Of a stretch of 64,000 nt of DNA, positions 1 to 9,696 are shown one piece after another; position 1 is the stretch's first letter, and every line of letters begins with the position of its first letter. This stretch comes from Alteromonas antoniana (GTDB lineage Bacteria; Pseudomonadota; Gammaproteobacteria; Enterobacterales; Alteromonadaceae). The position numbers and the translations under genes are program-made. The DNA lies in assembly GCF_019249295.1 (NCBI RefSeq), contig NZ_JAESDH010000017.1:1-64000 (forward strand), given 5' to 3'. The notes below the pieces were generated by a model that saw only the letters and a list, made by a program, of their open reading frames with translations, searched no databases and had not been told where the DNA came from.

Positions 1-329
1 GACTGATATCGGATTTTGAAGCCTTGAAAAGATCGGTCAACCGATCATCAAAATAATCTTAACTGATCGGCATTAGGTGTTCACCGGCTTTTTTTATTCT
101 TACCCATTAGCAACGAAAGAAAGATGACACGATTTTGCCTCTGAACATACGCGGAATTTATGCTGCGAGTTATCTGATAGCTTGAGATAACCTTATTAAT
201 CTTCCCGTTTACGTCGCCACTATTTGGGAATATGACGAATTTATGTCGTTGCCAGCCTGTTTGCTATTGACCTGAGAGGATGATCTGTCTATTACTTGAT
301 ATTGCGTGCAGTGAAGTCGGAAAAGCCTA
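1..329. other. Left-edge intergenic stretch
   Basis: No reading frame here looks coding and no gene visibly runs in from the left edge. A perfect 7-base inverted repeat with a 2-base centre (GATCGGT CA ACCGATC) lies at 31-46, and a related TGATCGG occurs again at about 64-70. A short T-run follows a CCGG at about 88-98, but no stem pairs in front of it. The last 30 bases hold the GGAAAAG ribosome site of the PilZ gene that follows. Confidence 0.4.
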
Positions 330-752
330 ATGACAGATAAAAGACAGTTTCAACGCATTTCCCTGAAAGTCGAGGGCAACTTGCGACATCAACACATTAC
401 CGTGCCGGTGGTTATCGAAGATGTTTCTCTTCAGGGGATCCGGCTTAGTGCAACAGAAAGCGCGCTGCTTGAGTTACCCTTCGACAGCCACGAGCCTTAT
501 GAAATCAGCTTTAAAGCAAACGATGACAGCCCGACTATAGTCATTCAGTTAGAACAGCTTTATCGTCAGTCAGACGCCCGTTCACCTCGCACCTTCATGG
601 GATGTAAGGTCGCCTTTATCGAACTGGACAGTCTTAGCGCTCTGCGTCGCCTGATTATTTTAAACAGCCGCGATAACAGCTTAAGTGAGCACGACCTCGA
701 AGCCCTGATAGACGCTATTTATTCCAGCGCATCAAGCGCTTCAGAAAGCTGA
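330..752 (+). CDS. Single-domain PilZ protein (c-di-GMP receptor)
   Basis: A 140-residue cytoplasmic protein consisting of essentially one PilZ domain. Both c-di-GMP-binding motifs are visible: RxxxR near the N-terminus (R5-QFQ-R9) and DxSxxG as DVSLQG about 22 residues later. Proteins of this family bind the second messenger cyclic di-GMP and pass the signal to motility, pilus or exopolysaccharide machinery; the partner cannot be read from the sequence. The ATG at 330 is preceded by GGAAAAG at a usable distance. The 3' end overlaps the convergent radA gene by 34 bases. A much larger PilZ protein is encoded just beyond radA, so the two may belong to one signalling circuit (inference). Confidence 0.85.
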   Translation: MTDKRQFQRISLKVEGNLRHQHITVPVVIEDVSLQGIRLSATESALLELPFDSHEPYEISFKANDDSPTIVIQLEQLYRQSDARSPRTFMGCKVAFIELDSLSALRRLIILNSRDNSLSEHDLEALIDAIYSSASSASES

Positions 753-2086
753 GCTACCGGCACCACCTGTAACCCGGGTACAGGTTGCTTTGGCGCATTG
801 GCTTTCGGCACGATGGCGCGCTTGAAACCATGTTTTGCTGCTTCCAGAATGCGCTCTGTGCCATTAGGTACAGGCCTGATCTCACCGGCCAGACCAACTT
901 CACCAAATACGATTAACTCTCTGGGCAAGGCACGGTTGCGGAAGCTCGATACCATCGACAACAGCAGTGCCAGATCCGCACTGGTTTCCGACACTTTGAC
1001 GCCGCCTACTACGTTCACAAAGACATCCTGATCGTTCATCTGTACGTTGCCATGACGGTGCAGCACGGCAAGCAGCATAGCCAGGCGGTTTTGCTCAAGC
1101 CCCACTGCAACACGCCGTGGGTTCGCCATCTGCGAGTAATCTACTAACGCCTGAATTTCTACCAGCAGCGGACGAGTCCCCTCCCAGATCACCATTACAC
1201 TGGAACCTGGCGCCTGGTGCTCCCCGCGACTCAGGAAGATAGCAGAAGGGTTATTCACTTCCTTCAGGCCTTTTTCTGTCATCGCGAACACACCCAACTC
1301 GTTCACCGCGCCAAACCGGTTTTTATGACTTCGTAAGGTACGAAAACGTCCGTCACTCTCGCCCTCTAACATCATTGACGCATCAATGCAGTGCTCCAGC
1401 ACTTTGGGGCCGGCAAGGTTACCGTCTTTGGTAACATGCCCTACGATAAACATGGATATGTGGTGTTGCTTAGCAAAGCGAGTCAGATAAGCGGCACTTT
1501 CACGGACCTGAGAAACACTGCCTGGCGCAGACTGCACATCTGCCACATGCATCACCTGTATGGAATCTATAACCATAATGCGGGGCTTGTTCTGCAAGGC
1601 TAAATCGCAGATCGTTTCCACGTTGGTTTCTGCCAGCATCATCAGTTTGTCATCAGGGAGTCCCAGTCGCTTAGCGCGCATTGCGACTTGCTGCAACGAC
1701 TCTTCTCCTGTCACATACAGCGCGCTTTCCATTGCTGCCAGCTGACACATGACCTGCAACAGCAATGTGCTTTTCCCCGCTCCGGGAGAGCCACCAATCA
1801 GCATTGCCGCCCCCGGTACAATGCCGCCGCCAAGAACCCGATCCAGCTCTTTAAAACCGGCACTAAACCGCGGTAGCGACTCAAGGTCAATAGCATTGAG
1901 CTTTTCTATTTTTGCCGCAGTTTGCCCGGCGTAGCCTGAATGTGTAGTTTTTGATGACGACGTTGCCGGACTGACAACAAATTCGCTGATTGTATTCCAG
2001 GCTTTACATTCACTGCACTGCCCCTGCCAGCGCGGGAATTCCGCCCCACAATCTGAACACACGTAGGCGGTTTTACGCTTTGCCAT
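719..2086 (-). CDS. radA: DNA repair protein RadA
   Basis: RadA/Sms is a RecA-related DnaB-type helicase that promotes branch migration of recombination intermediates in the cytoplasm. The 455 residues show the expected order: an N-terminal zinc finger with C10, C13, C24 and C27; a Walker A motif GGSPGAGKS at 98-106; the RadA signature KNRFG at 255-259; and a C-terminal Lon-protease-like domain that lacks proteolytic function in the family. Length matches E. coli RadA (460). It is convergent with and overlaps the PilZ gene on its 3' side, and divergent from the large PilZ gene at 2241, with 154 bases between for both promoters. Identity is secure. Confidence 0.97.
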   Translation of the reverse strand: MAKRKTAYVCSDCGAEFPRWQGQCSECKAWNTISEFVVSPATSSSKTTHSGYAGQTAAKIEKLNAIDLESLPRFSAGFKELDRVLGGGIVPGAAMLIGGSPGAGKSTLLLQVMCQLAAMESALYVTGEESLQQVAMRAKRLGLPDDKLMMLAETNVETICDLALQNKPRIMVIDSIQVMHVADVQSAPGSVSQVRESAAYLTRFAKQHHISMFIVGHVTKDGNLAGPKVLEHCIDASMMLEGESDGRFRTLRSHKNRFGAVNELGVFAMTEKGLKEVNNPSAIFLSRGEHQAPGSSVMVIWEGTRPLLVEIQALVDYSQMANPRRVAVGLEQNRLAMLLAVLHRHGNVQMNDQDVFVNVVGGVKVSETSADLALLLSMVSSFRNRALPRELIVFGEVGLAGEIRPVPNGTERILEAAKHGFKRAIVPKANAPKQPVPGLQVVPVAQLSEALDALE

Positions 2087-2240
2087 AATTATGTTTTAAC
2101 TCGCTGTATTTCAGAGTATTCTACCACCATACTTACCCTACTTGCATACTGGCCTTTATGAACATTCGCTGTTCAGAGTTTGGCTGGCGTGCCGATAGGA
2201 TACATTGAGTTGCTAATAACAAGTATTCAGAAAATAACGC

Positions 2241-4772
2241 ATGAGCCAAGACCTGCAGCAATACGCTGACATTATTGAACAACTGAAACCAATGGTAAAT
2301 GAACCTGAGTTCAATCAGGTTCTTTCTCAGGTTGCAGGCGGTCTCCCCAAAGAAAAGCGTTTTTTGATTAAAATGGAGGTAAAGCGACTCTCCCGTCCCT
2401 GCATGCGTTCTATCGATTTGCGAGGTCAGGTCGATGGTGATTGCCAGCTTTACGAATACGACGGCATCAAGCATTACCTCGACGACATTGCCATTCAAAC
2501 CTTCGAGCAACAAGTCCGCGTGTTCGGACACTACAGTTTCGGTGTTTATGAAGCCGTTCAGGCGACCGAAAATAACTATCGCGTGATGCGTGAAAAAAGC
2601 GAAGCAACTCAGAAAGCAGACGAGCAGGAAGACAAGCTGAGCTCCCGCGCAAGAACGATGGCGAAGTACAACGTGCCTATCGTCAACCTGCTCGATTACT
2701 CCAGCCGCGGAACAGAACGCATGAATTTCGCGGTGGCGCTGGAGATTTTTAACGAGAGTAATCACTCTATTCGTGGGATTAGTGTGGATGTCTCCACCGA
2801 GGGCATTCAGGTCAAACTGAGCAAAGAGTCGTTGTTCAAACCCAACGAGAAAGTTCAGGTTTATTTCCGTGGTCTTGAAGACGAATTCACCATGGATAAA
2901 CGCAACGGCATTGCCTATACCGTTGTGAAGATTATTCGTAAGAAAGAAATTCAGTATCTGGCGCTGCGACGCGCGAAAGAATACCCCAGCCCGGCGTTCG
3001 ATCAATTTTTAGAAAGCTTTATCCACGGCAATAAGCGCCGCTATAAGGTCAACATGGCCAATACCATCGAGGCCATTGTTAACAAGTCTTGCGAGCAATA
3101 TTTTTCCCCGCGCAGCCCTACGCTTCCGGTATACGTCGATGAAATCGATAACGAGCTTATCCCGCGTTACGCGATGGTGAACGAGGTGAACCGGGAAATT
3201 ATTCATTACTGGAGTGATGAAGCGAACGACAGTCGTCTTGGCTTTTTAATTAATAGCAAACGACTCACATCCTTACGCCAGAAAAAGCCAGAAAAGCGCG
3301 AGATGTTCGTTTACAGCTTCACTCACCTGCAGAATGAAAAAGTGTACTTTTACTCCGCCAGCTCTGATGAACTGATGGCCAGGGACGTACTTCGAGGCGT
3401 ATTCCTTGGATTTGGTTCGCGCAAAGTTAGCTGGCGGGTATTCAAGGTGACAATGACATCGATGACGCCCGACCAGGCGCATGCTCCGTTGTCCATCCCT
3501 GATAGCGTTGGCACCAAGATCAAGCGACAAAATACGCCACCCGCGCCGCGACTGATGTCGAAACTAAAAAACTTAAGATGGTTACTTCATATTACCGACA
3601 TCACCAGTGACGCTGGTCAGCGACGCTACAGTGAATATAAATTCAGCCGCAACAACCTGAGCCACCTTCGCGTGTTCGGACACCCACGCAACCGCGTGCC
3701 CGAAGAAATCCGCACGTTCCGTTTCAAGCCACAGGAACAACGTCTTGAATCACGATACTTGCTGCGTTCAGCGATAGAGCTTAAGCAAAATGATACGGGC
3801 ATCACGTTAAAAGGTGTTAGTGAAGATATTTCTGTACACGGTCTGCGACTGGAAGTGACCGGAGAATACAGCGGGGGAATTGACACCCCTGTTACCATCG
3901 CCTTCCCGAAGTTGCAGGAGCTTACGCGTAAGCACAATGTGATGGATTTGCAATATCAGGTAGTGCATTACAATCCTGACAGAAACATCATTCATTTAAA
4001 GAGCGTTGCAGGCGATGCTGGCCAGAGCGCACGACACTTTTTTGATGATCTGATTAAGCAAAACCGCAATACGCTGAAAAGCTACCCAGAGGAAGAAGAA
4101 GTTCCCGGCATTGGCCATGCACTGCGTATCATCAATGCCCGTAATGTGACTTCACTTTCTTTTCTGCTTAGCAAAGAAGGCGCGCGCTATAAGCCGGAAG
4201 CCAGTATCATCGGACAGCAGGATGAGCGGGTTTCCCGACTTGCCAGCCATTTTTCAGGAAAAGACCAGATAAACCTTGAGTTTATGTTCCGGGACAGAAA
4301 CCTTGACTCGCCGTTTGTTCAACAGGGCGTTAAACAAGTCAAAGTGGAAAATCTGCCCATCCGACGAGAGCTTTTCATTGCCTTCGACCCATCGCAAAAA
4401 GACTCAAGAATGGCGATTATTCCTCGCTTCGATAATCAGTTTACCTCTGACGACATGCGCTATAACTTTATTCGCGAAGCGATGTCTCGTGGCCAGTTTA
4501 TCGCGTTACACGTCATGCTTACCACAACCGGAAAGCCGGATCTGGACATGTTGCAGGCAGAAATTAACTATGTCAGCGTTTACGCTATCCATCGGGCAAA
4601 AGAGCTGGAAGAACGCCTCTGGAGTATTGCTGCGTGTACGCATCTGATGGATATAACTGATGAAGTCCTGTTCCGCTACAACTTCGAGCCCTCAGTCATC
4701 AATAAAAACCGTATTCTGTCTTCTCAGCATCAGGTGGAACCGAATGGCATCAAGGCACTACTGCGTGCCTGA
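2241..4772 (+). CDS. Large protein with two PilZ domains
   Basis: An 843-residue protein without signal peptide or membrane segment. Two PilZ domains can be placed by their c-di-GMP motifs: RGTER at 156-160 with DVSTEG at 183-188, and RLESR at 501-505 with DISVHG at 529-534. Both pairs are intact, so both could bind c-di-GMP. The N-terminal 150 residues, the 250-residue connector and the C-terminal 250 residues have no motif I recognise; they may hold degenerate PilZ-like folds. Similar long PilZ proteins are common in Alteromonadales and Vibrionales next to radA or serB, but I know of no assigned function. The ribosome site before the ATG at 2241 is weak. The gene stands alone between radA (divergent) and serB (convergent). 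Confidence 0.85.
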   Translation: MSQDLQQYADIIEQLKPMVNEPEFNQVLSQVAGGLPKEKRFLIKMEVKRLSRPCMRSIDLRGQVDGDCQLYEYDGIKHYLDDIAIQTFEQQVRVFGHYSFGVYEAVQATENNYRVMREKSEATQKADEQEDKLSSRARTMAKYNVPIVNLLDYSSRGTERMNFAVALEIFNESNHSIRGISVDVSTEGIQVKLSKESLFKPNEKVQVYFRGLEDEFTMDKRNGIAYTVVKIIRKKEIQYLALRRAKEYPSPAFDQFLESFIHGNKRRYKVNMANTIEAIVNKSCEQYFSPRSPTLPVYVDEIDNELIPRYAMVNEVNREIIHYWSDEANDSRLGFLINSKRLTSLRQKKPEKREMFVYSFTHLQNEKVYFYSASSDELMARDVLRGVFLGFGSRKVSWRVFKVTMTSMTPDQAHAPLSIPDSVGTKIKRQNTPPAPRLMSKLKNLRWLLHITDITSDAGQRRYSEYKFSRNNLSHLRVFGHPRNRVPEEIRTFRFKPQEQRLESRYLLRSAIELKQNDTGITLKGVSEDISVHGLRLEVTGEYSGGIDTPVTIAFPKLQELTRKHNVMDLQYQVVHYNPDRNIIHLKSVAGDAGQSARHFFDDLIKQNRNTLKSYPEEEEVPGIGHALRIINARNVTSLSFLLSKEGARYKPEASIIGQQDERVSRLASHFSGKDQINLEFMFRDRNLDSPFVQQGVKQVKVENLPIRRELFIAFDPSQKDSRMAIIPRFDNQFTSDDMRYNFIREAMSRGQFIALHVMLTTTGKPDLDMLQAEINYVSVYAIHRAKELEERLWSIAACTHLMDITDEVLFRYNFEPSVINKNRILSSQHQVEPNGIKALLRA

Positions 4773-5117
4773 TAGGCCTCGATAGCAAGGATGTAAGGCG
4801 ACCTTATCCGCTACTTTTGCGTACCGGCTTAATCCCGCGCAAACACCATATTTGCTCGTTCAGGACGTGAACTCTTCAGCGTCTGACACGCCATTTTTGT
4901 AAATGTACAGCCAGGCTGCATCAAGCTAAGCTGTTGCAGCTCATTAAAGAAACGCCAGCAAAAATGATCGGGAAGCTAACTTTTGAAAGCTGTCTTCCTG
5001 AATGTTGTCGCGATTAACGCCCCCTGCCGGTATCGCACTGTAGCGATAGAAAAGCGGCAGTGTCGATAAGCGCCTGCAAACTACTTCTGTAAAAGGCTCG
5101 CAATACCGAGGAATGTT
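4773..5117. other. Intergenic, PilZ gene to serB (convergent)
   Basis: 345 bases between two convergent genes. No coding frame with a ribosome site was seen. A small CAGCC-AGG-CTGCA inverted repeat lies at about 4911-4921, but no stem followed by a T-run could be assigned as a terminator for either gene. Confidence 0.35.
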
Positions 5118-6137
5118 TTATTGCCCCAGGAAGTACAGCATGGCGTGCAGCCCACTGTAACGAATAGCGACATCGGCTTTTTCATTAACAACCGGTTTCG
5201 CATGACAGGCAACACCCAGCGCCGCCTCTTTCATCATTACCAGGTCGTTTGCACCATCACCCATCGCAATGGTCTGCGTATCGGCGATCTGGTACTGCTG
5301 AGCCAGAGACCTTACTGTTTGCGCTTTAACCTCAGCGTCAACAATATCGCCTGCAACCCTGCCTGTGAGCGTTGCATTTTGCTCATCAACTTCAAGCACG
5401 TTTGCACGCGCTTCATCCAGTCCAAGCCGTCCTTTGAGATAGTCAGCAAAGTACGTAAACCCTCCCGATGCCAGCGCCAGTTTCCAGCCATGGGATTTCA
5501 ATGTATCCACCAGCAACTGGATACCGGGCATCAACGGAATACTGTCGCGTATCTGCTGAAGTTGGTTTACGGCAACGCCCTGGAGACAGGCAACCCGCGA
5601 GATAAGGCTGTCGCTAAATGCCAGTTCGCCTCGCATCGCTTTAGCAGTTACCGCTGCCACTTCATCGCCCAGGCCGGCCAATCTGGCAATTTCGTCAATA
5701 CATTCTATTTGTATAACGGTGCTGTCCATATCCATTACCAACAAGCCAGGCGCGGTCAGCGAAGGCTGCGCACGCTGAATACCAATGTCGATATGATATT
5801 TGCCTGACAGGGTAGACAGGGCTTTCGCCAGACCTGACTCCTGCTTAAACAGCACGGGCGCCCGCACCACTGTCTCGCCAAAGTGACCCGATAACGGGTG
5901 CAGCGACAGCGCCCCCACACAAACATATTCTTCCAGCTCACAAATCACTGCCTCACACTGCGCCAGCGTTAGTGCCTGTGCAAAGCACGTCAGCGTCGCC
6001 TGATCACACAAAGCTGGCTCGCTTTGAGACCATTGGCGACTGTGAATGTCAAAAGTGATGGCATTATGTGTTTTAAGCAGACGAGTTAACACTGGCGCTT
6101 CATGTTTTGCGCTTTCTGGAATAGAGATATCAGTCAC
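5118..6137 (-). CDS. serB: Phosphoserine phosphatase
   Basis: SerB removes phosphate from O-phosphoserine, the last step of serine synthesis. The HAD catalytic motif DMDST lies at 136-140, with nucleophile D136 and acid/base D138; it is followed by IECIDEIA, the LALASGGFTYF motif II region and the GDGANDLVMM motif III/IV. The 339 residues include an N-terminal regulatory region of about 120 residues, as in the long E. coli-type SerB (322). It is divergent from the ytjB-family gene, the same arrangement as serB/ytjB in E. coli. Confidence 0.96.
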   Translation of the reverse strand: MTDISIPESAKHEAPVLTRLLKTHNAITFDIHSRQWSQSEPALCDQATLTCFAQALTLAQCEAVICELEEYVCVGALSLHPLSGHFGETVVRAPVLFKQESGLAKALSTLSGKYHIDIGIQRAQPSLTAPGLLVMDMDSTVIQIECIDEIARLAGLGDEVAAVTAKAMRGELAFSDSLISRVACLQGVAVNQLQQIRDSIPLMPGIQLLVDTLKSHGWKLALASGGFTYFADYLKGRLGLDEARANVLEVDEQNATLTGRVAGDIVDAEVKAQTVRSLAQQYQIADTQTIAMGDGANDLVMMKEAALGVACHAKPVVNEKADVAIRYSGLHAMLYFLGQ

Positions 6138-6483
6138 TGCATGGCCGTTAATCTAACGAAAAAGTGCCCACATCCTAGCCCAAGATAGTGACGGCGCAAA
6201 GTCACCATCCGTAATATTTCCAAACATCTGGCTATATCCCAGTGCAGAGCACAGCTCTGTTACAAGTCCGAAGGCTCGCGCTATTATGCTCCAGCTATTT
6301 CAGCGCGTTGCCCATGACGACCGCTTCCGGCCCACCAACGGCTTGCCACAGTATGACGGCTTATACCATAGCGCCATTCACCTCTGTCGACTTGTTAATG
6401 CTTTCGGTAATATGCATTATTAGACATATAAAACCATCACTCCCGAATCCACTTTGGAGCAGAACTGACATGCAGGAGTATTG
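6138..6483. other. Divergent intergenic, serB // ytjB
   Basis: 346 bases between the divergent serB and ytjB-like genes; promoters for both must lie here. An open frame at 6242-6484 has atypical composition and no ribosome site, so I do not call it. GGAGTATT at about 6475 serves as the ribosome site for the following gene. Confidence 0.4.
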
Positions 6484-7155
6484 ATGCAAGAAATCGCTTC
6501 TCGCACAGCATCAGAATCAGAACGTAGAGCTGAAAGGGTCACGTCTCACAGTGCCTATGTCGTAATGAAGAGGCTGGTTCATACGGTGTTGCTGTCTGTC
6601 GCAATCGCGGTGGCGATGGGAACATTACTGCTTTATCAACAACTGCAGGAAGACTGGCTGAAACTGGAAACGTCCCAACCTGGCGAACCACTTGCCAGGC
6701 AGTACAGCAAAATACTGCAGCCACACCTTCAGGCAAAAGATATTGAATCCCTCTCATCGTTGCTCACTATCCTGATGCAGGAAGAGGCGGTCATAGAAGC
6801 GAATGTATACGATAGCCGCGGGCAGGTAGTTGCGCCGCTGGAAAAATACACTCCGGTCGTCAGCAAGGCTTATTTAAGTAAAACTCCGCCGGTGGTGCAT
6901 GTGCAGGATATCAAGAATGCCAGTGGTCAGGTATCAGGCTATTTGCGGGTGATGGTTGACCCGACTGTTATCCTCGGCCCGCCGCGTCAGCTGGCCCGTT
7001 CACGTTTACTGGTACTTGCGGGTTGCTTATTCCTTGCGTTCGTCCTGGGTATTTACCTGACGAGAGGCTTTTATAAAGCACGTCCTGCTATCAAAAAACG
7101 GCTTTCCGGCAGGCCAACTCAACCTGTACCCTTCGATGAGAAAAGGCGCGAATAG
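6484..7155 (+). CDS. ytjB: YtjB/AhpA-family membrane protein
   Basis: A 223-residue inner-membrane protein with two hydrophobic segments (about residues 28-48 and 172-192) bracketing a periplasmic domain of about 125 residues. This topology, the length and the divergent position next to serB match E. coli YtjB (Smp), whose role is poorly defined. I choose ATG 6484 rather than the TTG three bases upstream because GGAG at 6475-6478 is well placed. The 3' end overlaps the convergent tatD-family gene by 37 bases. Family assignment comes mostly from synteny and topology. Confidence 0.8.
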   Translation: MQEIASRTASESERRAERVTSHSAYVVMKRLVHTVLLSVAIAVAMGTLLLYQQLQEDWLKLETSQPGEPLARQYSKILQPHLQAKDIESLSSLLTILMQEEAVIEANVYDSRGQVVAPLEKYTPVVSKAYLSKTPPVVHVQDIKNASGQVSGYLRVMVDPTVILGPPRQLARSRLLVLAGCLFLAFVLGIYLTRGFYKARPAIKKRLSGRPTQPVPFDEKRRE

Positions 7156-7892
7156 TTAGCGGAAGTCATATCAATCAATCGCTGCTCATCCTCGTCACGC
7201 AATTCACTTAACGATGACAACACCTGTCTGATAAATGCCGGCTCATTCCGTTTTCCCTGCCGCCCGGACATCGGCATATCTGGTGAATCTGTTTCCAGCA
7301 GCAGTGACGATAACGGCACGCTCTTAAATGTTTCTCTGGTTTTCTGCGCGCGGGTGTAGGTAATGGTTCCGCCCACGCCCAGCATAAAACCCCGATCGAT
7401 ATAGTCTTCGGCAACTTGCTGACTACCCGAAAACGCATGAATAATGCCACCATTTTCAAATTTCATGGCTTTTAGCCGCTCCAGCAGCAAGTGGTGCGTT
7501 TTACGGTGATGCAGGATGACAGGTAACCCGGCATCTTTCGCCATTTCAAGTTGCGTATCTAACACCGACAGCTGTTCTTTTTCGGGGATATCGACGGTGG
7601 CATCCAGACCAATTTCACCTATCGCGAGCGGCATGACGTCGCAGTGACTCAGATGTTCAGATAATGCCTGTAGCCCGGATTGATTGTCCTTGTGCAGAAA
7701 GTAGGGATGCAGGCCATAGGCGACATCGATATCCTTATATCGCTTGGAAAGTGTGACCTGGCGTTGCCAGCCATCCGGTGTGGTTCCGGGAATAAGAAAC
7801 CGGCGCAGGCCTGCTTTGCGCGCCCGGGCAAGCACGCTATCAATATCATCCTTGAACGTATCGAAGTCCAGATGGCAATGACTGTCTATCAT
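7119..7892 (-). CDS. TatD-family metal-dependent hydrolase
   Basis: A 257-residue TIM-barrel hydrolase of the TatD group, which in known members acts as a metal-dependent 3'-5' DNase or D-aminoacyl-tRNA-type hydrolase. It has the metal-binding HxH at H5/H7 (DSHCHLDFD), the conserved glutamate in IGEIGLD, later histidines in LHHRK and IHAFSG, and a final aspartate in ETDSPD. The sequence is closer to the YjjV branch than to TatD proper (impression). Its ATG overlaps the pdxH stop by one base (TGATG), so the two are translationally coupled. Confidence 0.9.
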   Translation of the reverse strand: MIDSHCHLDFDTFKDDIDSVLARARKAGLRRFLIPGTTPDGWQRQVTLSKRYKDIDVAYGLHPYFLHKDNQSGLQALSEHLSHCDVMPLAIGEIGLDATVDIPEKEQLSVLDTQLEMAKDAGLPVILHHRKTHHLLLERLKAMKFENGGIIHAFSGSQQVAEDYIDRGFMLGVGGTITYTRAQKTRETFKSVPLSSLLLETDSPDMPMSGRQGKRNEPAFIRQVLSSLSELRDEDEQRLIDMTSANYSRLFSSKGTG

Positions 7893-8530
7893 CAGGGCAT
7901 CAGTCTTTGACTGTGCCAGTGTTCCTGATCATCCTTGTTATATTCAAACCTGTCATGAAGCCTGTCTTTGCCTCCCTGCCAGAACTCGATCTGGTGTGGT
8001 TTTACACGATACCCACCCCAAAAATCCGGGACCGGTAGCGTCTTATCAGCGAACTTTTGTTTGAGTTGGGAAAACTGCGTCAACAACAATTCCTTTGTGG
8101 AGATTGGCTGACTTTGCCTGGATGCATATGCGGCAATCTGACTGTCTTTCGGACGTGACAGAAAATAACTGGCATTTTCTTTCAGCGAGAGCTTCTCCGC
8201 TATCCCGCACACCCTGACCTGTCTTTCCATGAAAAACCAGGGAAAGTGGAGCGACACATTCGGGTTCTCGGCCAGTTCACGGGCCTTGCGACTACCCAGG
8301 TTGGTATAAAATATAAACCCGTCTTCGCTGACATCTTTTAACAGTACGATTCGCTGCGAAGGCTGTCCGGATGCAGACACCGTAGCTACCGTCATTGCCG
8401 TAGGATCGGGAATTTCTGCCTCAATGGCATCGTTTAGCCAGCGCGAAAATAAGGTGATGGGATGTTCGGTAAGATCAGCTTCGCTCAATTGCCCTTTGGT
8501 GTACTGGCGACGCATATCCGAAATAGCCAT
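7892..8530 (-). CDS. pdxH: Pyridoxamine 5'-phosphate oxidase
   Basis: PdxH is an FMN enzyme that oxidises pyridoxine or pyridoxamine 5'-phosphate to pyridoxal 5'-phosphate, the last step of vitamin B6 cofactor synthesis and salvage. Recognisable blocks are MRRQYTKGQLSE at the N-terminus, RIVLLKDVSEDGFIFYTN, the FMN-binding SRKARELAENP, and the C-terminal PDFWGGYRVKPHQIEFWQG and RLHDRF. The 212 residues are close to E. coli PdxH (218). AAGGAG precedes the ATG. It is the first gene of a two-gene operon with the TatD-family hydrolase, and sits where recO-pdxJ follow era in enterobacteria. Confidence 0.96.
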   Translation of the reverse strand: MAISDMRRQYTKGQLSEADLTEHPITLFSRWLNDAIEAEIPDPTAMTVATVSASGQPSQRIVLLKDVSEDGFIFYTNLGSRKARELAENPNVSLHFPWFFMERQVRVCGIAEKLSLKENASYFLSRPKDSQIAAYASRQSQPISTKELLLTQFSQLKQKFADKTLPVPDFWGGYRVKPHQIEFWQGGKDRLHDRFEYNKDDQEHWHSQRLMP

Positions 8531-8784
8531 AGCAACTCCTTGGTGCGGGTATACAACGAGTCAATATGCCGTAACCTTTCGAGCCAGTACGGCAAATTGA
8601 CACAGTAGAAAATGGCCTGTGAAGGCGGATAACAAAAGCGCATTTTGCATCAAAGCCGCTGGGTCGTACCATTGGTACTAAAGGTTACACGGACGATAAC
8701 TGCAGCCGTCTTTCGTTAAGCAACGAGTCCGACATCAGCGCTTTTAACGAATCAGACGATTCATGTCTGTCGTCTCTTAATACT

Positions 8785-9696
8785 TCAGTATTCGTCACCG
8801 TAGCCGAGAGAACGCAACGCGCGCTCATCATCAGCCCACCCCTGTTTCACTTTTACCCAAAGCTCTAAAAATACTTTGTTATCAAACAGGTTTTCCATAT
8901 CTTTACGGGCCTGCTCGCCAATAGTTTTGAGATGGTGTCCTTTTTTTCCAATGACCATCCGCTTTTGGGTTTCGCGCTCAACCAGGATAAGGCCGCTGAT
9001 ACGGTATACCCCGTTTTCTGTCATCTTGAACTGCTCAATTTCAACAGTTGTGGAATAGGGTAGTTCATCCCCAGTGAAACGCATCAGCTTTTCACGAATA
9101 ATTTCCGCTGCCATAAACCGGCTTGAGCGATCGGTAATATAATCATCCGGATAATAAAAGTCACTTTCCGGTAAGCTATCCATCACCAGCGTACGTAAAT
9201 CATCCACCATCTTGCCCTGTTTTGCACTGACAGGAACAATATGCTCAAAGCTGTGTTTTTCTGAAAGCACCCGTAGCTGTTGCATCAGGGCTTCTTTATC
9301 TTCAACCTTGTCGACCTTATTCACAATAAGATACGCAGGCAGACCGGAGTTCCTGACTTTCTGAAGTACCATTTCATCGTCGGTTGTCCAGCGCGTGCCT
9401 TCAACCACCATCAGCACCAGGCCCACCTCGGCCAGCGAACTCGATGCGGCGCGGTTCATAAAGCGATTTATCGCTCGCTTCTCCTCCTGGTGCAGTCCCG
9501 GCGTGTCCACATAAATGGCCTGGCAATTTTCTTCAGTATCAATGCCTAGGATACGATGACGAGTTGTCTGTGGCTTGCGCGATGTAATGCTGACTTTCTG
9601 CCCCAGCAAGCGATTGAGCAGCGTTGATTTACCTACGTTGGGTCTGCCGACAATAGCGACAAGGCCACAGCGCGAACCATTATTTTTCGCTGTCAT
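8785..9696 (-). CDS. era: GTPase Era
   Basis: Era is an essential GTPase that binds 16S rRNA near its 3' end and helps 30S subunit assembly. From the ATG at 9696 the protein has 303 residues: G1 motif GRPNVGKS at 17-24, DTPGLH (G3), NKVDKVED (G4), and a C-terminal KH RNA-binding domain with [14 protein letters not shown] longer open frame reaches 9762, but its first 22 residues do not fit the family. The chosen start overlaps rnc by 17 bases. It is the last gene of the lepA-lepB-rnc-era run; recO does not follow. Confidence 0.96.
   Translation of the reverse strand: MTAKNNGSRCGLVAIVGRPNVGKSTLLNRLLGQKVSITSRKPQTTRHRILGIDTEENCQAIYVDTPGLHQEEKRAINRFMNRAASSSLAEVGLVLMVVEGTRWTTDDEMVLQKVRNSGLPAYLIVNKVDKVEDKEALMQQLRVLSEKHSFEHIVPVSAKQGKMVDDLRTLVMDSLPESDFYYPDDYITDRSSRFMAAEIIREKLMRFTGDELPYSTTVEIEQFKMTENGVYRISGLILVERETQKRMVIGKKGHHLKTIGEQARKDMENLFDNKVFLELWVKVKQGWADDERALRSLGYGDEY

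Noticed and set aside
2133..3005. 290-codon frame antisense to the large PilZ gene
   Set aside because: Mirror frame of a clearly coding sequence; no family resemblance and no ribosome site.
5121..5807. 228-codon frame antisense to serB
   Set aside because: Shadow of serB; composition unlike neighbouring genes.
6242..6484. 80-codon frame upstream of the ytjB-like gene
   Set aside because: No ribosome site, atypical amino-acid composition, and it occupies the divergent promoter region.
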